Part shown: positions 1 through 15,400 of the stretch, piece after piece
How the letters are laid out: each line of letters opens with the position of its first letter
How positions within the stretch are numbered: position 1 is the first letter of the stretch
Source of the DNA: Lepidostoma basale
Taxonomy: Eukaryota; Arthropoda; Insecta; Trichoptera; Lepidostomatidae
NCBI GenBank assembly: GCA_022606425.2
Contig: JAHDVF020000739.1
Location: 310,001-374,000 of the forward strand
Direction of reading: 5' to 3'
DNA: 64,000 nt
Translations under genes and position numbers: made by a program
Notes under the pieces: generated by a model
The model's input: the letters and a program-made list of their open reading frames with translations, nothing else
What the model was told of the DNA's origin: nothing
Databases searched by the model: none

Positions 1-49
1 AGTAGACTGGAGTACTTTGCCACAGCAAAGTACCGTGCCAATAAAAAAT

Positions 50-470
50 AAGGTGTACCGAACCGCTGTAAGACCTGCTATGCTCTACGGATCGGAATGC
101 GCAAGGTCTAAGATGAACAAAGGCTACACGTAGCAGAAATGAAAATGCTGAGGTGGGACGCTGGGGTTACGATGCTGGATAAAGCTAGAAATGAGCATAT
201 AGAGGTAGCCTAAAAGTCGCTCCCATAGCCGAAAAGGCTAGGGAACGTCGTCTGCAGTGGTACGGCCATGTGAGCAGGAGGGACGATGAATACATCGTTC
301 ACAAGACCCTGCAACTGAAAGATGGAAAGAGGGGACCCATTCGGCCTCCTGAAATGTGGACGTCCAGAGTTAGAAACGATCTGAAGGCGCTAGGACTGGA
401 CAGCCAGATGACTCTGGACCGCGAGACTTGGCGGAGCCGTATTAGGAGGAAATGGCCAGGCGAAAAAAGA
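50..470 (+). mobile_element. decayed RTE-like non-LTR retrotransposon, reverse transcriptase C-terminus
   Basis: Frame-disrupted matches to the C-terminal end of endonuclease-reverse transcriptase proteins are visible, including RRLQWYGHVSRRDD followed by a basic tail. The fragment ends just downstream of fritz exon 642-491 and lies in a fritz intron. Confidence 0.7.
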
Positions 471-490
471 AATATGGAGAAGACATTTAC

Positions 491-3400
491 CACACGTGCT
501 TGCAGTATCATGTGCGTGCTGCAGGGCTTCTTCCGCCAGCTGTGTCTGCCCGAGAGCCCTCGCTGCGTAGTGGACATCCATGAAGAGGTCAGCGTGTCCC
601 ACGTCAATTGCCAAGCAGAGTGCCTTCTCCAACCTTCCGTGTCTAAACAAAAATATAATACAGGTTTTTTTAATAACATTGCATTTAAAATTATTATTCA
701 GAGAGCATATAGCCCTAGAGACAGTGGCATGCCTATGGTCAACCAGGAAGGCAAGTCTAATTATTATTATTTCATATTTTACAAACCGAAGAAACAATGA
801 TTTGTAAATGTCATTAATATCTTACTACTAGAGAGGTTAAAGCCACTCTTGTTAATTAAGATAGAAGCATTACCTGACGAGGAGGTGAAAGAATCTCCGG
901 CACAGGTCGTGCAGGTGAGGGAGATGATGCAGGCGCACGGCGGAGGCCAGCGGGACCGGGGGCGCCAGGAAGGTCCCGAGGGCTGCCTGCGCCATCTGCT
1001 CTCGTTCCACACTCAAGGGGGCACTGCCACATAATTAATATTATATTAATAATAACTAAGTAATTAATATTATATTAATAATAACTGGTGTAGAATTCAC
1101 GTGACAATAAAATGGCGATAGATTGGCTACCTATCACATGTCACGAGAATCAATATAGGGTAAGCAGTACAATGATTGGCACTCTAAGAAAAACTTTTCA
1201 TGTTTCATGTCTATGCGTCTCACTTTTTATGTTTATGATTTTTTTCTTTTTAAATTCATATTTTATGAACTATTTAGATAATAAAAAACACACACAGCAA
1301 TCCTTCTGAAATAACCATTAGTCGTAGATTTTTTTGCAAAAAAAATATCCTAAAAACATAATCATTGGCACCTCGAGTATAATGATTGGCATAACGTAAA
1401 TGTATAATTATTGGCACAGTAAATATATTTATTCAGAGGGATCATTCTCATTATCTACTTCTAAATTGGTTGTTTCTGTACTAATCCAAGTAGGTTTAAG
1501 TTTTTTTGTAAATATTAAATAATGCATTGAAATCAGGTGACTTGTTAACGTTTTTTTTTTCCATTTCCAATTCTCAATTAGTTTTACCAGGCATGAAAAA
1601 ATAAATTCCTCAAATGCAAAATATATTAATTAAAGATTTTAAAACAGTGCGAAAATTTATTATTTCGACAATTTTACAGTTTCTACGTGCTATTGAAACG
1701 AAGAGTGCCAATCATTGGGGGGGTGCCAACATTAGTACTTCTTCCCCTAATAGCTAAAAAATAAATTGTATACAGTAATTGGGTTCAAATGACCTGTTGT
1801 ATACATAAAAAATAAAAAATAAATAAAAATACTCACGAGAAGAGAGTGTTGATGAGCTGATGCAGCAGGGCCAGGCAGGTGGCCCCCTCCGTGGCCCAGT
1901 CTGCGCCCCGTAGCTGCGCTAACGCCCGAGCCTCCTGCCCCCGCCGTACTATGACGGGGCGTTCCTTTGAAACAGAAAATTTCTTTCACAACTTCAAACT
2001 TAAGGCATTTTTGATAATTTTTTCATAAAGTACAATAATAATACAATTGTAATATTTATATCTAAACCATTTTATTTGTTATTAACACCAACCGGTTTCG
2101 CTTCCGCCGGAACTTCGTCAGGATAACAGAATATACTAAATATAAAATCAAGGGAACAACATATCGCACGTTGAAAACAAAAGTGACACTATACAAAAAT
2201 CTCAATTTTTCAGTACGGTCATTTAAAGTTTTGCCTGCTTATTAACCTAATTAAAATCAACTAGATTCTGATAGAATAATATCTAAACTAATATATAAAA
2301 CAACAACATTAGATATATTTCTACTCACAGTCAAGTTATTGACCTCACAAAAACTTCAAATGACCGTACTGAAAAATTGAGATTTTTGTATAGTGTCACT
2401 TTTGTTTTCAACGTGCGATATGACAAAAGAAATGTGAAATGGAGGGGAGAAAGAGGGGTAGGAGAAAGTGTGCACGAGGACAAATAGGATGTTAGAACGG
2501 AGAGTCATGATCATTAAGGAATAATTATGGAAAATTTCTACTTATTATTCTAGTGGCAGACAAAGTAGTTCAATTATGTTTTATTTTTATTTTTCTGGGA
2601 ATATTAAAAATGGGGAACATGGCCAAAATGGGACTATGGGAAAGATTTGTTTGATTATTAATTATGGGTAAATTATTGTTAAGGGCTTTCTTAATTTCTA
2701 GTGCTTCCAAGTTATCTAATTTCCATATGTTTCAAAGGTTTTATACCTTCAACTATTGTTTATATCATTCTCCCAATTATGGATGTGTAAAACCTTCAAA
2801 ACATATCAAGAAAAATAAACTCAAAAGTGGACAAAACTTAATTAATATGAATGAAAATGTTGATATACAAGGATTAATTGTATCTCAACAGAGACGAAGA
2901 TGCAAATTGTTTTCTGGGAACAGAAGGTGGTGGCCAAGGCGCTTACAGGACTTATGACCTGTCATTGGATGGGTTGAGCGATCGCTTCACGTTTAACAAC
3001 ATTCCCCATTCCGCCGTTATGACCACCACGTCTGACAAACTTTTTGGAACTTGTATATATGGTAGGTTTCTACATCTATTTTCACATTTTTATGTTCACT
3101 CTACACTAGCGTCATCTATATTAAGATTAGAAAGCATTAAGCAGAAAACCTTTATTAATGTACTGTGAAAGTCTATGCAAATCATACAGTACTAGATTTC
3201 GCCTGGAGATGTCTCTCCAATTTTTTGCTTTGGGGAATGGAGATGTCTCTCCAATTTTTTGCTTTGGGGAATGTTGTTAAACGTGAAGCGATCGCTCAAC
3301 CCAACCAATGACAGGTCATAAGTCCTGTAAGCGCCTTGGCCACCACCTTCTGTTCCCAGAAAACAATTTGCATCTTCGTCTCTATTGAGATACAATTAAT

Positions 3401-6400
3401 CCTTGTAAAATAAAAATAATTTATCCGCAATGGGTGAAATCCAGTATTTGTCTACAAGAATTTGTATACATTCAAAATGTTGTTGTGTTGATATACAAAT
3501 TTGATAATGTCTTAGAAAGGCGAAACATGTCATTTTACCATTATTTTTCTTGATATGTTTCAAACGTTTTACACATTTATCATTGGGAGAAAGTATTAAA
3601 CATGGAGTTTTACATCATGGTTCAAGAAACATAAAATATGGAAATAAAACTAATTTATCACCAATATTATATCAACTCTTAAAAATCTGGAAGAATGATT
3701 TTAATGCAAACAAACCATCACGCCATTTCCACATACCCACTCGATTCATGACCAACCTTTAAAATTTTATTAACCGTCGCGTTGCCATGTGGTCAATTGA
3801 GTTTCCACTGCCAATTTAAAGTTGATTTTCTTAAAACCTATGGACCCTAATATTATAAAAAAAATTGTAATCCTCCATTGAAGTGTTCTCAATATTTCGT
3901 AATATAAAAAAGCAAAAAATTACTTCCTTCATCCCAAAAAAAAATATTTTCTAAGACTGCCCTCACCTTCATTCGTGTTAAGGTAGAATTTGTTTTGCTA
4001 ATATTTACAACTTTATCAAAAGTGACAAATACTTACTCGCTGTTTTGAACATATTATAAATTATATCTTTGGCCTTTTCAATAGGTACGTAATAATACCG
4101 ACTGTGGATGGAAACGCAGCACGCAACTTAATAATATCAGAACTGTGAAAATATTAACACTTTACCAAAAGGGACAAATATTAATACGTACTCGTTGTCT
4201 TGAACGTACTATACATTTTGCCTAGGTGCCTTTATCATACGTAAAATCTCGTAAAGTCTCGCCCGCCGGCCGCGGCGCGGGACAAGTTTATACTTGGTGT
4301 CCAGTTGCTCGTATGCTGTGACGCATTCCATATCAGAAATCGCATGGTTCCAGAAAAAAATTAATAATGATATGTTTTTCAAATAATCCATGTATGTTAT
4401 AGATATCGATCTATTCCTAATGAAATTCCCTACAAGATGACATAAATTAAATTTTGATTCATCGAGTCATATGCTTGATATTTAGATAAAGTTAGCGGTA
4501 AACTGAATTTACCACATGGGAGGGAGCGTTTTGTTTTGAACACGGTACGTTAAGGGTTAATTTGGTCATGCCATGTTTAAAAAAAAGATTACATCAAAAT
4601 GTATATTTATTATAAATTATGTTAAAATTAGTATGTTATTTTACTTATACAAAACCTAGGTTTAATGTTGGGAGAAAGGGAAGGAAAATATTGTAGTTAC
4701 CAGGGCCGTGGCAGTGGAATATAGCCGCAGACAGACTAGTGGACCCCCTCGGAGGAGAAGGAGCAGCAGACCATCTCCGGCAAGAAAACGAGGGTCTCCT
4801 GCGGATCCTCGGTGACTATTCCAGACCAGCTGACTCAATGATGGCTCCTTCCTGATAAATAAAAAACATATGATAACTTGTTCTTATTTAAGAAATTTTA
4901 ATACTAAAAAAAAACTAACTAACCATCACGCCGTCTCCCTGAAGGGGTAGGCAGAAAGAATGCACACTTTTCTTTCCTGACATATTTCTCTATTTTGTCA
5001 ACATTCATACATTGTGTCATGCACGCGCGTCATTTTCTCCGACTCCTCACATGGCCGACATTCAATATTTGATTTATTTGATCGTGCCATGTTTTCCTCG
5101 GTCTTCCTCTATTTCTGGTTCCATTTACATTGTTAACATATAATTTTTTTACCATTCTTTCTTCATTCATTCTTTCCATATGTCCAAACCATCTTAATGA
5201 TCCTTTGATTATTTTGTTCATAACACCATCATTCGCACCGCATTCACATCTTATATTTTCATTTGACACACTATCATACATAGAGTATCCACACATTCGT
5301 CTAAGAGATCTCATTTCTACTGCATTTATTCTACTTTCATCCTTCTTTTGCCAGTTCCATGCTTCGCTTCCATACATAAGGGTCAGTAGAAGAACACCAT
5401 CGTGCAATGCCATTCTAGCTTTTTTGGATAGGTTTTTGTTTGCGATGACAACTTTAAGTGCACCATTCACTTTGTTGCCTGCCCCAACCCTTCTTTCAAT
5501 AGCCCTCTCCACTCGCCCATCTCTTGTAAACATACTACCTAAATATAATTTAATTTAATTAATAAAAAAACATGATTTTCTTTGCATATTTCTCGGAAAG
5601 TTACCTGAAGGTAGGGCAGTTAATATGAATGAAAGTGCCTGTTTTCTAGAAGTTTAATTATAGTTTAAGCGGATTATACTGTTATTTTTTTCATTGTTCT
5701 CACAAAAAGGTCAAATGGGTGCACTAACTTGAAGTATGTGCCGAGATCCAGCAGGGTGTCGGGGGGCAGGTGGTCCCCGGGAGGAGAGAGACGCGCGGGG
5801 GCCAAGGAAGAGTCCCAGGCTTGCAGCTGGGCTCCAGAGCCTCCCACTACCACCCCACCACTCCACCACGTACATGCTCGGGCTACCTGCTCACACAATA
5901 ACAAATAATTAAACTTTACTCATTTATTTTTTTAGTATTCCCCCTTCTTCTTTCAAATCAAATCAGTTTATTTACTCAAAAGACATTACAAACAGCATAA
6001 ATGTTTAAGGCATCTATTGAGTACAGGTAAGATATTATACACATACAAAATAATACCTGGAACGCATTAGTGATGGTTCGACATTAGGAAGATAAGATAC
6101 TTTCCAAAGTCAAGAGTATTTGTCCCCTGAACGTACTTTCACTAACATGAAAGACGTCGATCTCCGAGGAGACCGCGTTCGGCAGACTAATTGCTCTTCC
6201 CACCGGTGTCACTAGAGGCAGATTGGTTCTGGCGGCCAGTAGGTAAAACAATCTGTGCTGTCGCTGTCGGAGATATCTATCGGGGACAAAAAGACCAACA
6301 TCCTCCAGTACGGCAGAGTTCTCGAAGTATCCCCTAATTAATCTGAAGAAATGGGTTATTAGATGTCCATCTCTTCAAAGCTGTAGAGAATTGGTTCCGA

Positions 6401-9400
6401 GCATTCCCAAAAATGCCGTGGGATAGAACCATGGATAACTACCATACCCCCTCATGTAGAGATACCTCAGAAATTTTTTCTGAACCCTCTCCTTTCAGTA
6501 TCATGTCAGGTCCCCCCGACGTTGACTATCACCAGAGAGTAAATGTCTCTGTCCCTGGCAGCTCAAAACACCTCATCAATGCTCCTTAAGGGGGAAATAG
6601 TTTTAGACGCCTAAAAATTTATTTTATTCCATAGATTGATAGTAAAACTATTTAAAAATGTGCTCTCAAAGTTTTAAATAAAAATTACAATTCGTTTTGA
6701 AATTATGAGCAGTTAAATGAGTGTCTCTATTTAAGAGCACTGGCACTTTTTTCAAACGCATTTTTCTCGAAACAGTTTTTTATGTTTTGTGTACACTCTC
6801 GCTTAAAAAATTCTTAATCAATCATTTAAAAAATTGATAAAATGAATTTGAAAAAAGGAAAAATATGATAATATTTTTTTAAACACAACTAATCTATTCA
6901 ATTTTAATATTTTTTAAAGAGAGTTGAGGTTCATGTAGAAAAGAGTATCTTATCTTTAAAGTAAATTTAAACTTCTATTGATTTCGAATGAAAACTGTGG
7001 CCTCCTGTGTGTACACAAACAGCTACGTCAGATAGTGACCTCCGAAGGATGGCAGTCCAATATTTTGCAATGAAATACTTTTAAAAAATTGTAGTATTTA
7101 CTTAAAAAGTTTCAATAAATTACATTCATACCTTCCTTGCCAAAAAAATCACTAAAACAAATGTCGCTCTAAACCAGTGATTCCCAAAGTAGTCTATATA
7201 GAGTGCAGGGGTCCACGATAACTTGCAAGGGGTCTACGACAGTTGCAAACAAAATTGGGGGTCCATGAGATGTAAATGGGGATCCACGAGATGGTTCAAC
7301 TAAATTGAAGCCGAATATTGAAACGCAATACGAATATCAAAATCATTGGCGGCCTTTTTTTTTTTTTTAGCTCAATTAGGGAAAATCGGACGCTGGAAAT
7401 CGTTGGCGACCTTTATTTAGCTCGAAGCGACATCCGGTTAGTAGGTAGAGAATTCGGCAGCATCCTCTTTTTTTTTAGCTCGACAGCGACTTCCGGCCAG
7501 TTGAATTCGGCAGCAACAATTTTTTTTTATCAATCAAAGCAGGGGGTCTATACAAAATAGAAAAAATCGGCAAGGGCACAAAAAAGTTTGGGAACCTCTG
7601 CTCTAAACCTAGTTATCCTAGTCCAGTCCCTTATATTTGAACAAACTTAAGGGGTAGGCAGAAATAAGGCAGTTTTTGAGATAGTTTAAGGTGTGCTTAC
7701 GAAGGAGGCGGTGATGGTGGTGGTGAGGTTGTGTGTGGTGTGGTGGAGCAGGATGGAGCGGTCGCTGCAGGCCAGCAACAGGCGGCCCTCGCAAGCGGAG
7801 CGTGCGCTGCAGGTGGCGGGCGCCGGCGCTGCCAGCCGGACCGCCTCCCCCGCTGCCACGCAGCCCGAGCGCCCCGCACGCAAGCGCCGCCATTCTACCA
7901 CCACTCCACCCTTAAGATATATACAATAATAATAATATGTTTACAATGCATAACTATCCGAGATTTGCATTACACAGTGAATACCCTTTTTTATGTTTTT
8001 TAATGGACTGAGAAAAAAAAAACTAATTGGAGGGAAAATGTAAATGGGGGGTATTGAAAAAAAAAAACATTTCAACAAACATTTCAAACTCATTGGGGTA
8101 TTGAAAAAAAACCACATTTCAATTCAATTCAACACATAGATTAGTTTGTGAACCAAAACGAAACGGATGTAAAAAGTAAGGAAATGTTGTAATTAACTTT
8201 ACGAACAAAATAAAACAAAGAACTATATGTAAATAATGATCGCGAATAATGTCAAAAAGAACGAAGCGTTACAAATCGAGTCGAAAACCGAATGACAGAA
8301 GGACAGATGTTAACTGGCAAAAATTTAAAGATGTCGGCCAAACACCACGTCGCGCGCCATATGCCGACCGATCACAACGTTGCTCGCTAACCAATCACAT
8401 ATTTTGAATATGTTTGACATAAATCGCGGGAAAAAAATTTAAAAGCGAGTAAAAAAATGTACTAAAATATATCAGGACTGAATTTATGCAATGCAATTGG
8501 CGGGAAAACGTTAAATACAGGGAATGAATAATTTCTCCCACCGTTAAGTTTTTAAAATCATAGGTTTAGTTTGAGAATGCCCTTGCAAGACGAAACAGAT
8601 TTGTCAATAATATTAAATTTTTTAAATGAATACAAATCTCTGCAAATCCAACAAAACAATCACGTTTACTTTATGATTTAAAATAACTTTTCCTAAATAA
8701 TTATTTAATTAATTTTTCAGCATTTAAATTTTATTTATTTAATAACGTGATAATTCTCAAATTTACTTATGCAATGTTTTAATTAACAGTGCAACAAGAC
8801 ACTAAGTTTATAGAACAAACAAAATAAATCACAAACCAAAGATTTTCATGCTTTTTTTCAATTCAATTCAATTTATTCAAAAAAATTAAAAACATTACAG
8901 AATAATATCAAATACAAATAATATATTAAGAAAACAAACAGAAGACTATTAAAAAAATATATTCGAGAACAATTTAGTAAAAATAAACATTGTTGTACAA
9001 TAAGAAGAGAAGCAAATAGCAATTTAATACATAAGAGATAGATGCTTTCTGAGGGTAGCCTCACTATCGTGAAAAATGTTCACATCTGAAGAGATGCGGT
9101 TTAACAGGATTATTGCCCTGCCCGCGAATAACCTTAGGTAGATTGGTTCTACAAAGTGGCAGGTGAAATAATCTATGTTGCCTTTGTCGCAGATAATTGT
9201 CAGGGACAAACAAAGTCAAGTCATTCAAATATCAGAGTTATGTATTCGACCACGAATCAGTTTGTAAAAAATGAACACCCAGGTGGATAGTTCATTGGAA
9301 ATACTAATACAGAATTAAAATAATTGAAAAATAAAATAATGATAGGTACATATGAAAAAAAAAACTTACTTTCTTTGAAGTCTTTTGTTCTACAGAAAAA

Positions 9401-12400
9401 AATATATCATCGTGCAGAGTGGAAAAGGACACGCAGATCGGGTCAAACTCTATCCGGTGGGAACAGAGCAAACTCATTTGGGATCTGAAAAAATTAACAC
9501 GGGAATAAAATATATCTAATGATATCAAAATATCAAACATATTTATAATAACTTCACTGAAGGATAAGGCGTTAACACTGTGGAATTTCATTGTAAAAAC
9601 CTTGGAATTAAAAACCAACGCTGTTTACGTTCTACATTAATTTATTAAATATCTTTAGACAATAACATATAAACCGTTATATATTTAGACCTGGGTGAAG
9701 GTCACCTCTGAAACATATTAACATAGAAACAGTTATATATTTACACCTGGGGATGGAGGTCACCTCCGAAACAGTTATATACCAGGTGTATGCATAAGTT
9801 TGTTTCCGGCTTCACTAAGAGATGGCCCCACTGAACAGTATGCAGCGTATGAATTAACCGACATTAACCTACAAACACACACAAGTTGAGTCCACCAAAC
9901 AATAGCGTCTGTGTTGTATCGTTTAGTGATCATGTCGAAGTTTGTGCCTGAATAAGAACAGCAACGTTGTTCTTCAATTCCAAGATATTTATATTAAATC
10001 TAAAATTACATTGGAATTTTTATTTTTTCACAACAAGAAATTAGAAGTCATCACTAGACAGAGAGAATGGAACATCATATTACTAACACACCTCTAGTTC
10101 CTCCACATTCATACAGCAAGTCATACACGTACCAATGGCCAACCTTAATATTTGATTAATTTGGTCATGCCAAGTTTTCTTCTGTCTTCCTCGACTATGT
10201 ATTCACATCATTGACATACATATTTTTTTAATGATTATTTTTTCATTCATATGTTCCATATGTCCAAACCAACAAACGATCCTTTCATAATTTTGTTCAT
10301 AAAACTTTATTCCGCTTTACATTACACATCATTTTACCACACATATGTCTAAGGCAGGGTTGGCGAACCTTTTTGAGCCTGAGTGCCAAAATATATATTT
10401 TTTTCAATATAATATGTCGCGTGCCACATGCCATGGAAATAAAAATGCATCAAATGTTTGTGTAACTTCAGATTTTTAATATAAACAAAGCATAATACAT
10501 CCAAAAAAATAAATAAGTAATTATTAATGGCAAAATAAAATAAATAAATAAAAAATAGACTTCATCAAAAAAAATTTAGAACCCTCAAAACTTCATTATT
10601 AGTGAGATTTTTTTGTTGGATGATAGATGCCAATTTTTTTTTTATGGGTTCATAGCTGGTAGCTTTTAATAGAATACAAGCAGTAGTACTTTCATCTGTA
10701 AATCTACATCTTATGTCTGATTTAATAAAGTTCATTGAAGAAAATAATGATTCATGGGAATAAGTCGATGAAAAAATTGTTAAAATGCCTATTGCTATTT
10801 TTTTAAGACAAGAAAAAGTTTCCGAGATGGAAATGAAAATTCACCTCGGGGGACTAGCACCGTGCGGCAAGTATTAAACAATGCGATCTATTTATGCATG
10901 AATGTCGTCATATCCTTCGTTTCCGTCGTTTGTGAAACTATTGATGAACGAAGAAAATACACATGGCAATTTAAATATTTTTTGAATTTTTTTATACTAT
11001 TTCTAAAACTTTTGTGATTTTTTTGTATAATCACTTTTATTTTTTTCTGTTCATTCGCGTGCCATGCAAAATCGTCTCGCGTGCCACCTGTGGCACGTGT
11101 GCCATAGGTTCGCCATCCCTGGTCTAAGGGATCTCATCTCTACCGCATTTATTCTGCTCTACCGCTTTAAAGCTCCATTTACTTTCAACGTCACTGTCCA
11201 TCCGGCCGTCCTCTGTGAACATGCTACCTAAATACACAAATTTAATAACCTGCTCTAGTTTCTCCTTGTTTACACATATGTTACAAACTGTCATTTCCTC
11301 TTCCCTTTGAAAAACCATTACTTTTGACATTCTAACATTCATCATCAAATCGTTCGCTTTGCACACCTCATACATTCTCGACAGGACCAGGACTTATAAT
11401 TCATCTGCACTATTTGCACATCTCACTCATCTTAGCACCAGCATTTATTCCTTTCAGTTCTTTCTCACACTTGTCCATGTATAGATTTGTTTGATTTTTC
11501 AATTCAAATTCCCATACCCACTCAGAGAGTAGATGTGCACATTAGCTTGGTCGTTATGGGGGCTCCAGGGAAAGAGGTCGGAGGGGGAGGCTTTACTCCA
11601 CAGCAAAGCGGAGCTGCCCTCACAGCTACCAGATACACCAAGGGATCCCCGTGCACCCCACACCCCTCCACTCACCCCTAGGTCCACAGTCTGCAATTCC
11701 AAAGATATAAGATTATGAGCAATTTTACATTTATATTTTTCGTTAGCTTGTCTCCATCCACTGCTGGACATAAGCCTCTCCATCCCCATGACATCCCTCT
11801 CGGCTTCTCGCCAGTGTTCTCCAGGCTGTCCGCACAATATCATCGCTACACCTGGTAGGCTAACTCCTGACACTTCTCCGACTTATTCTTGGCCTCCATT
11901 CAGTAACCCTCTGGCTCCATCTTCCAACATGTCCAGCCCATTGCCACTTCATCCATCAGTGACCCTGGTGCATCTTCTAATCTCCACGTTGGGTATAGCT
12001 GTCATCGTATATCGACGTGAACTACTTTTCAGGACAGAAAATCAAAGTTGAACGATTTATAAGTATTTATTTTAATAAACAAAACAATGCAATTTCTTTT
12101 AAATGCCGGTTCAAGACTGCAGTGAGGCCCGCATTGCTATACGGAGCAGAGTGCCAGACCAACAAAAAAGTCCACGAACGTCGAATCTATGCTGGCGAGA
12201 TGAGAATGCTGAGATGGGCCGGAGGCGTCACAAGGCTGGACCATGTAAGAAACGAATATGTTAAGGGCTGCTTTAAGGTTGCCCCGATAACAGACAAAAT
12301 TAGAGAATCTCGACTCCGGTGGTACAGTCATGTGATGCAAAGAAACAGCGAAAACATTGTTTAGAAAGCCCTCAGTATTCCACAAAATCAAGAGGAAGAG

Positions 12401-15400
12401 GCCGCCCAAGCAAGATTTACTATTTTAAAAAAAACTGTATTTATTTACCATGAAGCAAAAAGTATAATAAATGCAATTTAACACTTGCCTGTAGTTTGGG
12501 CTCTCGGCTGCTCAGTTTTTCCGGGAGGGGGCTCTTGATGGAGGGGCGGTTGAAACTGACGAGGATGGCCTGGCTGTCGTTGTGCGTGAGGAGGATGTGC
12601 GTGTCTGTGTACAACACTGGAACAAGCGCACACATGCAAGCACCGGCACAACACACACACATGCACTACTACAATTACAGCTACATTCAGTGACTCGAAA
12701 ATATTTAACAAATTAATAAAATACTGTTCAAATTTAAACACAAGGAACTCAAATTGATAACAATTTCTTGCGGGATCTCCTGAATATATTTATAAATGTT
12801 GATAATTGAATTTTCGTGATAGAAGTTCATTGTAAACAATGAAAATAATAATTAAAATTATATATTTAGTTTTATTCCAATTGTTTTCTTTTAATAAAGA
12901 ATTTTCTATAAGAAATACAACATGATGATCTCTATCGAAAAGACAAAATGTATGACCTTTTCCAAAACATCCAAAACATGTAACCTGGTTATAGAAAATC
13001 AACCATGAGTCGTACATTCAATTGAATAAAAACTCTAAATATTTCAAGTTTGAAAATGGTGCAACCGTTAAATATTTATTGAATCAATATAATGATGGTG
13101 ATCTAACTATACAGGACATCATTAATAAAATGAGAGAAAAAAAATGTTTTCGGATAAACCAAGAAATCGATTAAACGGGGATTTTATATCACCATCCGGA
13201 AAATCGGCAGTGTACTGTATATCTAAACACTTCAATTACCAACAACAATTTTGAAATTTAAGCATAATTATTTTTAAAATATTATGTTATAGTGATTTAT
13301 GTAATTTTGAGAATTATTTACGGACGTAGAGTGGAAAAACCGACTAATTGACGTTTGGTCATTTACGGTTGCCAGCGAAAAGCCGACTAGTCGGCTTTTG
13401 GTAGTTTATGCGTTAAGAAACATTGTTTTATTTAACTATAAATGAATTTTAATTTTATTTTATTCAGTGATAAGATTTTATTTTTTTAAATGACTAAATT
13501 AACTAACTAACTAATTAACTAACCATCACGCTGTTTCCCGGAGGGGTAGGCAGAGAGGATGGATCGCCACATTGTTCTATCCTGACATAATTCTCACGCC
13601 TCTTCTAAATTCACACATCGTGACATGCACGCTCGTCGATTGTTCCTACTTCGAACATGGCCGCCTTTCAGTAATTGATTAATTTGGTCATGCCATGTCT
13701 TCCTTGGCTTTCTTCGACTTCTTTTCTCATTCACACTACTTGTATATATCTTTTTAACCATTCTTCCCTCATCCATTCTTTCCATTCCACATGTTCAAAC
13801 CATCTTAGTGACCCTTTCTTAATTTTATTTATCACGCATTTATCCCCCTTACATTCCTTTCTTACTTCATAATTTCTCATTTCTACGGCATTTATCCTAC
13901 TTTCATCCTTCTTCTGCCAACTTCAAGCTTCACTTCCATACATAAGGGTCGGGACTAGAACTCCATTGTGCACTGCCATCTTTGCTTCAGTCGATATATT
14001 TCTATTTCCGGTAATGACTTTGAGTGCACCATTTATTTTGTTTCCAGCTCCAACCCTCCTTCCGACTTCTTTCTACATCCTACCATCTCTTGTAAACATG
14101 CTTCCCAGATAAACAAATTCGGTAACTAAATTATTTTTATCTAAACTGCAGATATTTATAATAACACAATAAAAGCAATTATTACCAAAAAATGTGTACT
14201 ATCTACAGAAATGAACAAAAACTTTAATAGCAAGCACATTTCAATATACTTTAAATACCTTCAGCAATATTCGAAGAGAGCAGCTTCCCAACTAGGTAGC
14301 GGTCGAACAGCAGACGGGAGATTCTCGCGCTGTTGGTGTCCAGTAAAATGTGCACCAGTGCCCCGGAAGAGAAGAGCAGCGTGAGCGCGCAGGGTCCCAC
14401 CCAGCGGCACAGAAGCGCCCGCTGCGTACGCAGCATCTCCGACAACTCCCGCAGCCGAGACTTGAGGGCTCCCCGCGCGCGCCACGCGCCCCCGCGCTCC
14501 TCCACCCACGAGCGCTTCCCCTCCACGTACACCGAAGGTGGAGACGTCTTTTTACTCTCATACCTTGAAATAAATTATATTGAATAAACCCATCAGCTTA
14601 TAGGGATTTAAAATAAATAATAATAATAATAATATGCTAACTTTTAAAGCGCCGTTTTTGTGATGTAATCACCTCAAGGGCGCATTAAGACGTGTTTTAA
14701 ATCTAAAAATCTAAATGTGACCGCTTAAAAAGCGATCGGTTTAAAAGTATAGTAGAACAAAGTATAAATGTTTAACTTGGGTATGAAATATGAAAAAGAT
14801 GGGTTTTCAATTTAGATCTGAAATCTGTCGGATCATTTATGCATCTAAGGTGTGAAGGGAGATTGTCCCAAGTTGATGGACCGGCTACCGCGAATGCCTG
14901 ATCCCCGAAATTTGTACTGGGGCAACGCTTCGGCTCAACTAATCTTCCTATTGCTGAGGAGTTAGTCTATTATTTTGGCAACGTCATTTGTAAACATGAT
15001 AAATAAAAGGGGTCCTAAAACAGAGCCTCGTGGCACACCAGATTGGATATTAGTAAATGAGGATTTTTTACCTGCTAGCTGCACAGCTTGTGAACGATCC
15101 GACAGATATGAATTTAGCTAGTCTATGGCATTACCTCTAAAACCATACGTGATCGCTAATCGTTGGATAAGATATGAGTGATCAATTGTGTCGAACGCAG
15201 CGCTCATGTCCAGAAGGAAAAGCAGTGCCAATTTGCCGGATTCGTTTGCCAGTACTAAATCTGACATGACTCTAAGTAATCCCGTCTCCGTTGAATGGAA
15301 ACGTCTGTAGGCGGATTGTAATTTAGACAAAAAACAAAGCTACAATTTTTTCAAGAACTTTAGAGATAAATGGTAGATTTGAGACGGGCCGGAAGTTACT

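Noticed and set aside
4209..4391. 60-codon minus frame reading MECVTAYEQLDTKYKL
   Set aside because: No recognisable family, and its frame does not connect to the fritz exons. The alternative 75-base exon in another frame of the same DNA does.
5130..5558. 142-residue plus-strand frame
   Set aside because: Antisense of the RTE-1 reverse transcriptase remnant.
7618..8003. Seven overlapping open frames on both strands
   Set aside because: All but one are shadows of the fritz exon 7910-7701, whose frame is fixed by splice phases on both sides.
14261..14587. Alternative frames on both strands
   Set aside because: Shadows of fritz exon 14563-14259; only one frame joins to exons 17588 and 12616.
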